Position numbers and translations under genes: made by a program. A stretch of DNA of 64,000 nucleotides from Stanieria cyanosphaera PCC 7437 (lineage in GTDB: Bacteria; Cyanobacteriota; Cyanobacteriia; Cyanobacteriales; Xenococcaceae). A model generated the notes under the pieces. It did not search any database. It saw nothing but the letters and a program-made list of their open reading frames with translations, and had not been told where the DNA came from. Positions 18,106 through 26,841 of this stretch are shown here, in pieces (the first letter of the stretch is position 1; each line of letters opens with the position of its first letter). The DNA lies in contig NC_019748.1 in assembly GCF_000317575.1 (NCBI RefSeq), forward strand, positions 2,124,001 through 2,188,000. Reading direction: 5' to 3'.

Positions 18106-18942
18106 ATGGCTAGTAGATATAGCATAGTCCAATACGTTCCAAATCCTATCGCTGACGAAAGGATCAACATTGGCATTGTTGCTTTTAACGAACGGTTAGT
18201 ACGAACTCGTTTTTTGAAGTCTTGGAAGCGTGTACGTCACTTTGCCATTGAAGATAAAGATATTGATTTTTTACAAGAGTTTAAAACTCATCTTCAAAAA
18301 TCAACTTCTTTAGGATTATTATTTTCCGAAAATATAGAAGATAGAGAATCAAACTACGAGCGTTTAAATAAAATTGCTCAATCATGGGGTAATAGTATTC
18401 AATTCACTGAACCTAGAGGTTCTTTAGACGATCCCGATACGTTATTGGAAAATATTTTTGATATTTTATTAATAGAACCAATTACTTCAGAAACCCCATT
18501 TCGCGATCGCCAAGCTGCTGCAAAAATTGCGACAAGAAAAGTTAAAAAAGTTTTAGAAAAATTTGGAGAAGAAGCGAAAAATCTTTTAAAGAAAGATTAT
18601 AAATTAGCAGGTCATTACGCTAAACATAAATTTGATGTTGCAGTAGCTAATGGAAGACCTTTTTTTGCTGCTCAAGCAATTTCTTTTGAGATACAGACTA
18701 CCGAACAGTTAATAAATTCTACCTCTTGGATGATTGCTGATGTTAAAGAAATCCAACCTGCTACACCGTTAGCTGTAATCGTATTACCTCCAAAAGAAGA
18801 ATCTCCTCATTATAAGCAGTTGCAAGCTACTTATCAAGAAACAATGTCTACTTATGCTTCTTTAGGAGCAGAAATTGTTCAAGAAAATGAGATTGAAGCT
18901 TGGACATCTGAACGTTTAGATAAAGAATTGATAAGCCTTTGA
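18106..18942 (+). CDS. DUF3037 family protein
   Basis: This 278-residue protein starts MASRYSIVQYVPNPIADERI followed by NIGIVAFNE, which is the hallmark N-terminus of DUF3037. Genes of this family often lie directly behind a HipA-like kinase gene, and that order is seen here, although the kinase is truncated. No catalytic motif is evident and the biochemical role is unknown. The gene looks intact and has normal composition. Whether it is still expressed is doubtful, because its usual promoter would lie upstream of the damaged kinase. It converges on recQ with 35 bases between. Confidence 0.8.
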   Translation: MASRYSIVQYVPNPIADERINIGIVAFNERLVRTRFLKSWKRVRHFAIEDKDIDFLQEFKTHLQKSTSLGLLFSENIEDRESNYERLNKIAQSWGNSIQFTEPRGSLDDPDTLLENIFDILLIEPITSETPFRDRQAAAKIATRKVKKVLEKFGEEAKNLLKKDYKLAGHYAKHKFDVAVANGRPFFAAQAISFEIQTTEQLINSTSWMIADVKEIQPATPLAVIVLPPKEESPHYKQLQATYQETMSTYASLGAEIVQENEIEAWTSERLDKELISL

Positions 18943-18977
18943 GCTTAGATATTGGTTAGTTATTATTTAATCGCTTT

Positions 18978-20426
18978 CTAAACACGCAGACAATTATCAC
19001 AATGACCACAACTAAAACCTTTTGCTTCGCTACTAAACCCAAATGCTGCTAATAAAAATTGCCACCGGCATTGTTTAGTTTGTAAAAAAGCGTGTCTTTG
19101 TTTTTGCCAAGCTTGTTGTTGAAGATCGCTACGATTTAATTTGAGACTAGTAGATTGTTTTTGATAGGTAAAAGGATCTTGCCACCTTACTAAACCTTCA
19201 CTGTAAAGCAAACTAAGAGCAAGATCACCTCCAGAAAATTGACGCGCGATCGCATTTATCTCGCCTTGAGATGGTATTTGTTTAATTAATTGCTTTGCTT
19301 GAAGATACTGTTTTTCCAGTTTTTGTGTAAAAAATTGACTGCGTTGTTTGTCTTCTGGGTTAAACCATCCAGTTGGTTCACTAATTAAGGTTAAAGCATC
19401 TGCTGGTTTCCCATCTCTTCCTCCTCTTCCCACTTCTTGCATATATTCTGATAATAATTCTGGTGCATGAAAATGAACGATCCAACGAACATCACTTTTA
19501 TCAATTCCCATCCCGAAAGCTGAAGTACAAACAGTAAATTGAATTTTTCCCGTCAACCAATCCTGTTCGATAGTTCTTCTGGCTTGAGTAGGTAATCCTG
19601 CATGATAAGCTTGAACTGCATAGCCAATTGATCGCAACCATTGAGTTAACTCTTCACTATCTCGACGAGAACGAACATAAACTAACCCAGCTTGATTTTT
19701 TCTTGCCCCAATAAACTTTAATACTTGTTGTTTTCTTCCTCTCGGAGTCCAAATCGTTTTAACTTGCAAATTGAGATTAGCGCGATAAGGATTAATTAAA
19801 AAAACTTCTGGTCGATCTAACTGTAACTGTTGCGTAATAGTTTTTTGAGTAAGAGGATCGGCAGTTGCCGTAAACGCTGCGATCGCCATTTTAGTTCCTG
19901 GTGGTTTGTGTTTTAATAAACTAGGACGAACAATTCCTAAACGAGTATAAGCAGGACGAAATGTTGTTCCCCACTGGACTAAACAATGTGCTTCATCTAA
20001 TACCAAACCATTAATTTTAATTTGCGGTTGACTAATAATTTCCCAAATTGAAGGACTTAAAAGAGTTTCAGGGGAAAGATAAACTAATCGCAGTTTTTGT
20101 CTTGTTATAGCTTGTAAAGTTTGCTTTTTTTGTTCCCTTGATAATTCACTATGAATTAAAGCAGCAGGTAAATTTTTTTGTTGTAATTGATTGACTTGAT
20201 TTTCCATCAAAGCTACTAAGGGAGAAACAATTAAAGTCAAACCAGTTTGTAACAAAGCAGGTAGTTGAAAACAAATTGATTTTCCTCCGCCTGTAGGCAT
20301 TACGATTAAAACATCTTTGCCTGTTAAGAAACTATCGATTATTTCTGCTTGAGGATAACGAAAATCTTGATAACCCCAAATTTTTTGTAACTCAGTTTGA
20401 ATTAACTGGCGATTGAATAAAGACAT
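18978..20426 (-). CDS. recQ: RecQ-type ATP-dependent DNA helicase, short form
   Basis: This is a 482-residue superfamily 2 helicase of the RecQ group, acting 3' to 5' in DNA repair and recombination. Motifs seen are FRYPQAEIIDSFL (motif 0), MPTGGGKSICFQLP (Walker A), LDEAHCLVQWGTTFRPAY, FTATADP, and the C-terminal helicase lobe with GMGIDKSDVRWIVHF and QEVGRGGRDGKP. The zinc site CRWQF...CGHCDNC ends the protein. The winged-helix (RQC) and HRDC domains of full-length RecQ are missing. This is a recognised short type, so it is probably functional but with different DNA-substrate choice. Confidence 0.9.
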   Translation of the reverse strand: MSLFNRQLIQTELQKIWGYQDFRYPQAEIIDSFLTGKDVLIVMPTGGGKSICFQLPALLQTGLTLIVSPLVALMENQVNQLQQKNLPAALIHSELSREQKKQTLQAITRQKLRLVYLSPETLLSPSIWEIISQPQIKINGLVLDEAHCLVQWGTTFRPAYTRLGIVRPSLLKHKPPGTKMAIAAFTATADPLTQKTITQQLQLDRPEVFLINPYRANLNLQVKTIWTPRGRKQQVLKFIGARKNQAGLVYVRSRRDSEELTQWLRSIGYAVQAYHAGLPTQARRTIEQDWLTGKIQFTVCTSAFGMGIDKSDVRWIVHFHAPELLSEYMQEVGRGGRDGKPADALTLISEPTGWFNPEDKQRSQFFTQKLEKQYLQAKQLIKQIPSQGEINAIARQFSGGDLALSLLYSEGLVRWQDPFTYQKQSTSLKLNRSDLQQQAWQKQRHAFLQTKQCRWQFLLAAFGFSSEAKGFSCGHCDNCLRV

Positions 20427-20637
20427 GAACTATATAACGTAGAGCTTTCTGAATCAGTTATAACTCTTTGGTTTTTAATTAAATCTATTATTTGAAGTTT
20501 GATACGCTACCATTACTTCAAACCAAATGTTTATACGCCCAGTCCCCTACGATTCAATATCCTGTCTTAACTTATAGTAGGGATAGTTGAAAATCAAGAG
20601 AAAAATTGTCTGATTTTAGTTTCATTGTATTCTTATT

Positions 20638-21756
20638 TTAGAAGCGGAACTGTAAACCCAGCCACAACCCTTGCTGCTGCAAATCCAGACCTAATCTTTC
20701 AGTCCCTGTTCCATCTAAATACTCAAACTTGTTAAATTGATAAGCAAACTGAAGTGCGGTAAGGCGAGAAAATCGATATTGACCACCAATCAGTAATTTC
20801 CAGGCTAAGTTTTGATCGGCATTAATATCAAACCCAGAGATATCTCCTCGAAAACCCACAGCCCAACGTTCAGATAGTTCCAGTCCGATTTGAGTTCCAA
20901 TCATGGGTTCAACGAAGAAAGTAGAAAGCTCAACATCCTGGTTGGGAATATCTATGCCACCAATGTTAATTGCGTTGATTTGTGTATCTTGACCTAGCCA
21001 ATTCATTCGTAATCCTAAAATCGGATCAACAACAAGATGAGGATAAGAATTGGATGTAGTGTCATTTTTGCCTAAATACTCATCGACAACCCGATAAAAA
21101 ACTGCCAAATCCAATACACCCTGACGAGCATCCAAACTGACTTCTGCATTAACGTTGACATCGGTATTGATGCCATAAGCTTGAAGAAATGCTGCTGGTA
21201 TCGTTATATCAAGATTACCATCTTTGCCAATTGAGAGATAAGAGCCATCGATGATGAAACCTAAGCGGTTTTTTTGCGCCTCCAGTCTTAAAGATGTAGC
21301 AAAAATGCGATCAAGGTTAAAAATATCACTAAAGCCTGCTTCAACAAATGCGCTGCGTCCTCGAACTGTAATGTCGGCTTCAACATCAAAAGGAACAAAC
21401 AAGTATGGTTCTACTGAAAATTGCCAGCGATTATCTGATGGATTGTTAATAGTAGAAGCTTTTTTAGCAGACAGAAAAGGTTGGGATAAGTCTGACTTGA
21501 CTTCTGAAAGTTCGTCTAGTTGTAGAAACGCTTCTGTTGAAAAAGATAGAGGTGATTCTTGGGTAATAACCTCGATATCTTCTACCGTCATAGACGAAAC
21601 AAATATTGGTGTTGAAAACATCTCTAACTTTGTGCTTGGTAATGACTCACTTGCCCAAACAGGAAAGCTAGCAAATGCGATCGCTAATGAAAGAGTCTTG
21701 CTAGTAAAAGACAACCAACTAAAATTCTTTAAGCTTGGTTGAGTGGAGATTTGCAT
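20638..21756 (-). CDS. Outer-membrane beta-barrel protein of unknown function
   Basis: This 372-residue protein has an N-terminal signal sequence (about 18-36, ending FPVWASES), a linker to about residue 115, and then alternating amphipathic strands. Examples are WQFSVEPYLFVPFDVEADIT, RWAVGFRGDISGFDI and WKLLIGGQYRFS. It ends LWLGLQFRF with a terminal phenylalanine, as in outer-membrane barrels. It lies 8 bases downstream of the Ntn amidase gene on the same strand, so the two are almost certainly co-transcribed. A role linked to that amidase, such as an envelope channel or sensor for its substrate, is only inference. Confidence 0.7.
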   Translation of the reverse strand: MQISTQPSLKNFSWLSFTSKTLSLAIAFASFPVWASESLPSTKLEMFSTPIFVSSMTVEDIEVITQESPLSFSTEAFLQLDELSEVKSDLSQPFLSAKKASTINNPSDNRWQFSVEPYLFVPFDVEADITVRGRSAFVEAGFSDIFNLDRIFATSLRLEAQKNRLGFIIDGSYLSIGKDGNLDITIPAAFLQAYGINTDVNVNAEVSLDARQGVLDLAVFYRVVDEYLGKNDTTSNSYPHLVVDPILGLRMNWLGQDTQINAINIGGIDIPNQDVELSTFFVEPMIGTQIGLELSERWAVGFRGDISGFDINADQNLAWKLLIGGQYRFSRLTALQFAYQFNKFEYLDGTGTERLGLDLQQQGLWLGLQFRF

Positions 21757-21764
21757 GGCTGCCC

Positions 21765-22838
21765 CTAATTTTCATCTGAGGAAAGAAACTTAGAGGGAAG
21801 AAAAATAAAAGGTTCAGCAGGTTGGAATTGTTCTGCTACATTGCCTGAATAAAACACACCATCTTTGAGCGTTAGCTTCATGGTTGATGCTCCTTCTTCA
21901 AAATCAAGATCGGATAAATTGACCCAGAATACATTGGGGCTACGAGTTGATTCAAAGAAATAACGCTTGTTTTTCTGATCAGCCACAGTACGCCAGAGTG
22001 TAGAAGAAATATTAGGCTGTCCAGGAGTATTAATTCCTCTAGGAACGGAGACATTGCGAATCACTGAAAAAACACTAGCAGTAGCCTCATCAACGTCAGA
22101 TGTTTGTGGAATTGCATTAATATAAAATGAAGCGCGAACAAAACGATCAGCAGCACGATTCGTTCCTGGCAACATCGTTGTACCGCCAATCTGTTTCCAG
22201 TAATCATTGAGAGCAAGCTGCTGCTCATAGATAGGAGAGTTTGTCATCACCTGATATTGACGGTTATGGTGAATCTGAAGTTTTCCATCCACATATTCAA
22301 AAATGGCCGAGTCACCTGTGGCATCAGAAATAGACAAGTGCAACTGACCAGGTTTTCCGTCTGGAGTCATTGTCGTAACTATATAAAAGGGTTCTTGGCG
22401 CATCGCTTCCACTGCTTCTGCTACAGTGGCGTAGTTGTCGAGGAAATACTGCGCCCATAAAGAAATCGATAGGGGTTTACGGGAGTCATTTTCAGTCGGG
22501 GTAACATATTCAGACTCAACCAGATAAAGTAGGTTAGCTACTAAACCTTTTTCATTCATGCCGTCTGCTGTGCCAGCATCAAAACCCGATGCGATGACAC
22601 TACCGTATTTGGAAGTCCATTCAATTGAGTTTTCACCAGCAACACCATTACGTTCTACACCTCTTGGTAAAGCCCAAAGGTTTGTTAACATTTCGGTTTG
22701 CCAGTCCATAGTGCGTGCAGTAAAAATCGTGTCATCTGGCCCTAGATAAACGACACGAGTGCAAGCGATCGCAGCAGGTATTGGCAACGATCCAATCATC
22801 AATGCAGTTACTGCGCTGACTAGAGAGCGATGAGTCAT
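21765..22838 (-). CDS. Linear amide C-N hydrolase (choloylglycine hydrolase/penicillin V acylase family)
   Basis: From the ATG at 22838, preceded by AGAGGAATT, the product has 357 residues. The signal peptide ends so that the cysteine of IACTRVVYLG becomes the N-terminal nucleophile of an Ntn hydrolase. Other family marks are FTARTMDWQ, the GMNEKGLVANLLYL block, and the LWAQYFLDNYATVAEAVEA region. These periplasmic enzymes cut amide bonds in bile-salt conjugates, penicillin V or acyl-homoserine lactones; the substrate here is unknown. A 20-residue longer start at 22898 exists but would bury the signal peptide. It leads a two-gene unit with the outer-membrane barrel gene. Confidence 0.87.
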   Translation of the reverse strand: MTHRSLVSAVTALMIGSLPIPAAIACTRVVYLGPDDTIFTARTMDWQTEMLTNLWALPRGVERNGVAGENSIEWTSKYGSVIASGFDAGTADGMNEKGLVANLLYLVESEYVTPTENDSRKPLSISLWAQYFLDNYATVAEAVEAMRQEPFYIVTTMTPDGKPGQLHLSISDATGDSAIFEYVDGKLQIHHNRQYQVMTNSPIYEQQLALNDYWKQIGGTTMLPGTNRAADRFVRASFYINAIPQTSDVDEATASVFSVIRNVSVPRGINTPGQPNISSTLWRTVADQKNKRYFFESTRSPNVFWVNLSDLDFEEGASTMKLTLKDGVFYSGNVAEQFQPAEPFIFLPSKFLSSDEN

Positions 22839-22978
22839 AATTCCTCTTATGATGAATGAATCTCTGCTAAATGCATCTATGTTTAGTAGAGATCTCAATA
22901 AATTGGATTAAAATCTAGATTTTATTTGATAATAAGTGGTTCTTTAAAGAAATGATTGGAAGAGAAAGTGAAGAATAA

Positions 22979-24106
22979 TTATTCTTCCCATAATCGACGA
23001 CGAGGTGAACCATTAAGCCGTTGATGAGTATCTTGTAATAAAGTAGGTATATCCAAATTTTCTGGGCAACGAGGCAGACAATCACCGCAGCTTGTACAAC
23101 GATTGCCTTTTTTTCCTGGAAACCAATGACCAGCATTTTCAAACATTCGATAGCGGTATTGTCCGTAATCTGTCATGTCATAAGCTACAGCTAGGTTACG
23201 TAGGCGCAATACTTCAGGAATATTAATTTGTTCTGGACAAGGCAGACATTGATAGCATTGGCTACAGCGAGTATCAGTTAGGTTTTGGTTGAAATGCGCT
23301 TCTAAACGTCTAAATACTGTTTGTTCTTGTTCGTTTAAAGGCTCATCTCGGTCTGCTATTTGTAAAGGAGTGATTAATTCTTCAGGTTTAGCAGCACCCA
23401 CACTTAAAGTAGTAATTCTGCGATCGCTTAATAAAAACCGATAATTTAATTCTAAAGGTGAAAAGGGTCGACACAAATTTTGTAAGGTTTCTGAAGGAGT
23501 ATAGAGTTTTCCTCCTTTATCGGCTGGAGAAATAATAAAAACTCCCATGTCTTGTTGATGAGCTAAAGCGATCGCAGCTTGATTACGTTGCCAGAAATAG
23601 TAATAGTGGAGATTAACAAAGTCAAATAAATTAGTTTTAATCGCAGCTAAAATTAGTTCTAAGGAACCATGGGTAGAAAAACCAAGATACCTGACTTTAC
23701 CTTGACTGATTGCTTCTTGTATCGCTAACAAACAGCCTTCAGACTGAACCCAATCAAGATGTTCCCAAGTATTAATCCCATGAATTGCCAAACAATCAAG
23801 ATAATCTAGCTTTAATCTTGTCAAAGATTGATCGAGCCATTCTTGTATTTGCGCTTGTTTGGGAGTTGGCGGTAGCTTAGTAGTAAGATAAAACTGGTTT
23901 CTTGGTAAAGCTAAGGATTGTAAAGCTAGTCCCAAATATTCTTCACTTTTACCATAAGCTTTGGCGGTTTCTAAATGATTGATTCCAAGTTCAATTGCAG
24001 TTGCGATTGTCTTTTGTACAACTTCAGCAGACTCCAGACAACGCATGGTTCCAAGGGAAAAAACAGATAAATTGAGATTAGTTTTACCAAACCGCCGATA
24101 AAGCAT
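22979..24106 (-). CDS. Aldo/keto reductase with C-terminal 4Fe-4S ferredoxin domain
   Basis: This 375-residue protein is made of an aldo/keto reductase barrel and a ferredoxin-like tail. The barrel shows MLYRRFGKTNLNLSVFSLG, HLETAKAYGKSEEYLG (tyrosine of the tetrad; the usual aspartate is glutamate, as in this subfamily), TTKLPP (lysine) and CLAIHGINTW (histidine). The tail carries two cysteine clusters, CSQCYQCLPC and CTSCGDCLPRCPENLDIP. Together these suggest an NAD(P)H- or ferredoxin-linked redox enzyme in the cytoplasm. The substrate is not known. It stands between the amidase unit and the nuclease gene, on the same strand but with gaps of 70-140 bases. Confidence 0.88.
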   Translation of the reverse strand: MLYRRFGKTNLNLSVFSLGTMRCLESAEVVQKTIATAIELGINHLETAKAYGKSEEYLGLALQSLALPRNQFYLTTKLPPTPKQAQIQEWLDQSLTRLKLDYLDCLAIHGINTWEHLDWVQSEGCLLAIQEAISQGKVRYLGFSTHGSLELILAAIKTNLFDFVNLHYYYFWQRNQAAIALAHQQDMGVFIISPADKGGKLYTPSETLQNLCRPFSPLELNYRFLLSDRRITTLSVGAAKPEELITPLQIADRDEPLNEQEQTVFRRLEAHFNQNLTDTRCSQCYQCLPCPEQINIPEVLRLRNLAVAYDMTDYGQYRYRMFENAGHWFPGKKGNRCTSCGDCLPRCPENLDIPTLLQDTHQRLNGSPRRRLWEE

Positions 24107-24179
24107 GAAATTATTTTAAATTCAGAACTCAGTCTCAAGGAATTCAAAATTACTATTTCATACTAAGCTAATTAAGTCT

Positions 24180-24683
24180 TTATTGATCGCTACTACTATA
24201 ACCACCCCTTTTAATCAATTCTTCTGGACTCAAACCAGCGACAAAATCTTTAAAAGCTTTTCTTTCTTCTTCATCAGCATCTCGATCAACGGGAATAGAA
24301 GCATCTGCAACTACTTCTTCCATCACCCAAATTGGACTATCTGTTCGTAAAGCGATCGCGATCGCATCACTAGGACGACAATCAATTTCTTTGGTTACTC
24401 CTCCTAAATTTAGACATAGTACAGCATAAAAAGTATTATCTTGAAGAGAATGAATAATAATTCTCTCTAAATCGATTTCCCAAGCGTCAAAAATATTAGT
24501 AATCAGATCGTGGGTGAGAGGACGGGGTGATTGCTGTCTTTCTAACGCATTAATAATAGCTTTGGCTTGATCCTGTCCAATAAAAATAGGCAATGCTCTT
24601 CTTTCAGAACCATCCTTTAAGAGTATGATAGGACTACGAGTCATCGCATCGAAAGCAATCCCAGCAACTTTCATTTCAATCAT
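24180..24683 (-). CDS. Bifunctional nuclease family protein (DUF151)
   Basis: This 167-residue protein has the typical start MIEMKVAGIAFDAMTRSPI followed by ILLKDGSERRALPIFIG. Next come the family blocks QDQAKAIINALE, RPLTHDL and DCRPSDAIAIALRTDSPIWV. Plant and bacterial members have been described as nucleases with RNase and DNase activity, or as regulators; the cyanobacterial role is unclear. It is complete and stands alone, divergent from ribE across 294 bases in which I see no other gene. Confidence 0.85.
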   Translation of the reverse strand: MIEMKVAGIAFDAMTRSPIILLKDGSERRALPIFIGQDQAKAIINALERQQSPRPLTHDLITNIFDAWEIDLERIIIHSLQDNTFYAVLCLNLGGVTKEIDCRPSDAIAIALRTDSPIWVMEEVVADASIPVDRDADEEERKAFKDFVAGLSPEELIKRGGYSSSDQ

Positions 24684-24977
24684 TGATTTAGCCTCTCAGT
24701 TAACATCGGCAGTAGTAAAACCAGAACAAAAGGATAAACAAGACAAATTTAATTGAGCTTGAGATCCGAAACTGAATTTAACTTTTTTTAACAACCTTAT
24801 TAGGAGAAAATACTTAATCAGGTCGCTTAAAATGGTACTGTTTAACACAGTATGCCCTAATTTATAATTATTGCCTTGGCTGTTCAAGAAAAATTACAGC
24901 TATCGGCAGGCAAAAGCCATAGTAAATATTTAATTGTATTAATCAACGTTTAGTTATATTGTCTCAAATTTAAGAAT

Positions 24978-25667
24978 ATGTTTACAGGATTAGTTCAGAC
25001 TTTGGGAGTCATTAGTAGTCAGGGAAAAGATCTCTTTAAGATCGATATTAAGGGTAATTATTCTGACATAGTTTTAACAGATTTGGCTATTGGTGACAGT
25101 GTTGCAGTCGATGGAGTTTGTTTGACTGTAGAGACAATTTTATCTCAAGGTTTTGTTGCCACTGCTTCGCCAGAAACTTTAGCAAGAACAACTTTAGGAA
25201 TGCGTATTGAAGCAACAGATTATGTAAATATAGAAACCTCTTTGCGCGTTGGCAGCAAAATTGGCGGGCATTTTGTAACCGGTCACGTAGATGGAATTGG
25301 CTGTTTAATTGAATCAGTTTCTTGTCAAAAATCTTGGGAGATGATTTTTGGTCAACCTTCTAATTTAAACGATCAATGGCAGAGTAGAATTGCGCGTTAT
25401 CTGGTGACAAAAGGTAGTATTGCGGTGAATGGAATTAGTTTAACTGTAGCTGATTGTGCTACTGATGGAAGTTGGTTTAAAGTTGCTGTTATTCCCCATA
25501 CTTACACAGAAACTAATCTTTGTTATCTTCAACCAGGAGATTTAGTTAATCTTGAGGGTGATATTTTAGGTAAATACGTTGATAAACTGCTCGGTTTCGG
25601 TTTGCCAACTCAACATCAATCCGAAGATATTAGTTTAGCTTTTCTTGCGGAAAATGGTTATTTTTAG
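24978..25667 (+). CDS. ribE: Riboflavin synthase, alpha subunit
   Basis: This is a 229-residue enzyme that dismutates two 6,7-dimethyl-8-ribityllumazine molecules to riboflavin. It is made of two similar lumazine-binding barrels. The first shows MFTGLVQTLG, VDGVCLTVE, and KIGGHFVTGHVDGIG. The second shows KGSIAVNGISLTVAD and VIPHTYTETNL, then NLEGDILGKYV. The length is slightly longer than the common 210-220. I see no FMN riboswitch-like leader upstream. The gene stands alone on the plus strand. Confidence 0.95.
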   Translation: MFTGLVQTLGVISSQGKDLFKIDIKGNYSDIVLTDLAIGDSVAVDGVCLTVETILSQGFVATASPETLARTTLGMRIEATDYVNIETSLRVGSKIGGHFVTGHVDGIGCLIESVSCQKSWEMIFGQPSNLNDQWQSRIARYLVTKGSIAVNGISLTVADCATDGSWFKVAVIPHTYTETNLCYLQPGDLVNLEGDILGKYVDKLLGFGLPTQHQSEDISLAFLAENGYF

Positions 25668-26000
25668 TAAAAATTATTTGAATTAAAAACAATTTTATTT
25701 TTGTCTATTTTAGTTAGATATTTCAAAATTTTCAGTAGTTTTATCGATAATAATTATCTCGGCTTCTTAATTTCAGTTTATCTTCTTCAAAATTAGCTAT
25801 TTTTACTATTAATTAATTTAAATTTGCGGTTTAAAATAAGCGTAATCTCAGCTTATTAATATAAATTTATAGTAAATTTTACTGAATAATAGAGATAAAG
25901 TATAGCCGATTTTGTCAATCTATGTATATATAGAATAAGAGTTAAGCTTCAATTGATTTTCTCTAATTTAATTTTTATTAATAATTTAAACTTAAGAGCC
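25668..26000. other. AT-rich gap between ribE and the comFB-like gene
   Basis: The sequence is very AT-rich, with several TATA-like stretches near 25920-25935 that could be a promoter. I see no gene, repeat or clear terminator. Confidence 0.4.
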
Positions 26001-26510
26001 GTGAATAAAGAAAAGAAAGACCAAATTACTCGTAATGTTATGGAGTTACTTGTAGAAGAGGAAATTGAACGACAAATCAGTCGTCTTCCTGTTCCGATTA
26101 GTCAATATATTAATCGTGTTGAAGTAGCTACCTATGCCTTAAATAGATTACCTCCTTTATATGCTTCTTCCCACGAAGGTTTTAATAAACAAAAGTTAAA
26201 AGGTAAAGCAGAATTTAGTGCTGATGTTACTAAAGCAGTCCGACAAGGATTTGCTGCGGTACAAAAAGATTTATTGCGTAATTCTACGCCTTTAATTGCA
26301 GAAGAATATCGAGAATTAGAAGAAGCTAAAAAAGCTTTACAAGAGCTAATAGATTTTCTGCCTCATCGAGAGTTTTCTTGGTCAAATCTAGTTAAAGTAA
26401 TTAAACCTGTTCTGATTAAATTAAACCAACAACAAAAACTGAAGCAAGAATTAGTTAAATCTAAATCTACTTCTAGTCCTTTGTGGGATGATTCGGTTTA
26501 TCGAAAATAA
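26001..26510 (+). CDS. ComFB family protein
   Basis: From the GTG at 26001 the product has 169 residues starting MNKEKKDQITRNVMELLVEE. The core matches the late-competence ComFB family: QYINRVEVATYALNRLPPLY, then the short loop YASSHEGFNKQKL. Proteins with this domain have been reported as cyclic-di-GMP receptors in cyanobacteria, with effects on cell size, motility or competence. A basic C-terminal tail (LNQQQKLKQELVKSKS) follows. The frame is open 16 codons upstream, but with hydrophobic low-quality sequence and no better start. It stands alone. Confidence 0.82.
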   Translation: MNKEKKDQITRNVMELLVEEEIERQISRLPVPISQYINRVEVATYALNRLPPLYASSHEGFNKQKLKGKAEFSADVTKAVRQGFAAVQKDLLRNSTPLIAEEYRELEEAKKALQELIDFLPHREFSWSNLVKVIKPVLIKLNQQQKLKQELVKSKSTSSPLWDDSVYRK

Positions 26511-26841
26511 ATTTTCTTTAATTAAGATAGTTTTTATTGGTTTATTTGGTTGTTTCTGGTTTTACAGCTAAAGTGCGATCTCGCCTAGGCGCGAGGCGCG
26601 TAGCGAGAGGTTCGCTCTTGAGGAACGCGATCGCCTGTACAACGTCAAACAACCGCGAGACATTTGAACAAATCGCCCAAGAATATATATAAAAGATTAG
26701 AATTATTAAACAAGATACAGCAGTAACTGTCGGTTCTGATTTTGAATAATTAGACCAAACAAAAGATAGCATGATGAGGATTTTGTTTAAGACTACTCGA
26801 ATGTTATTTTACGAGTTAGTCAAGCAATTTTCTGAAACAGA
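26511..26841. other. Gap with GC-rich repeat between the comFB-like gene and the HpnB-like gene
   Basis: A GC-rich block (26571-26634) contains CGCCTAGGCG and a terminal HIP1 octamer, similar in style to the repeats at 3501 and 8424. The remaining sequence is AT-rich and I find no coding frame in it. Confidence 0.4.

Noticed and set aside
24696-24887. A 63-codon frame upstream of the nuclease gene
   Set aside because: It has no start signal and its composition is unlike coding sequence in this window.
24888-24977. FMN riboswitch ahead of ribE
   Set aside because: The leader is short and lacks the conserved stem sequences of that riboswitch.
26542-26772. A 76-codon minus-strand frame
   Set aside because: It is produced by reading through a GC-rich palindromic repeat.
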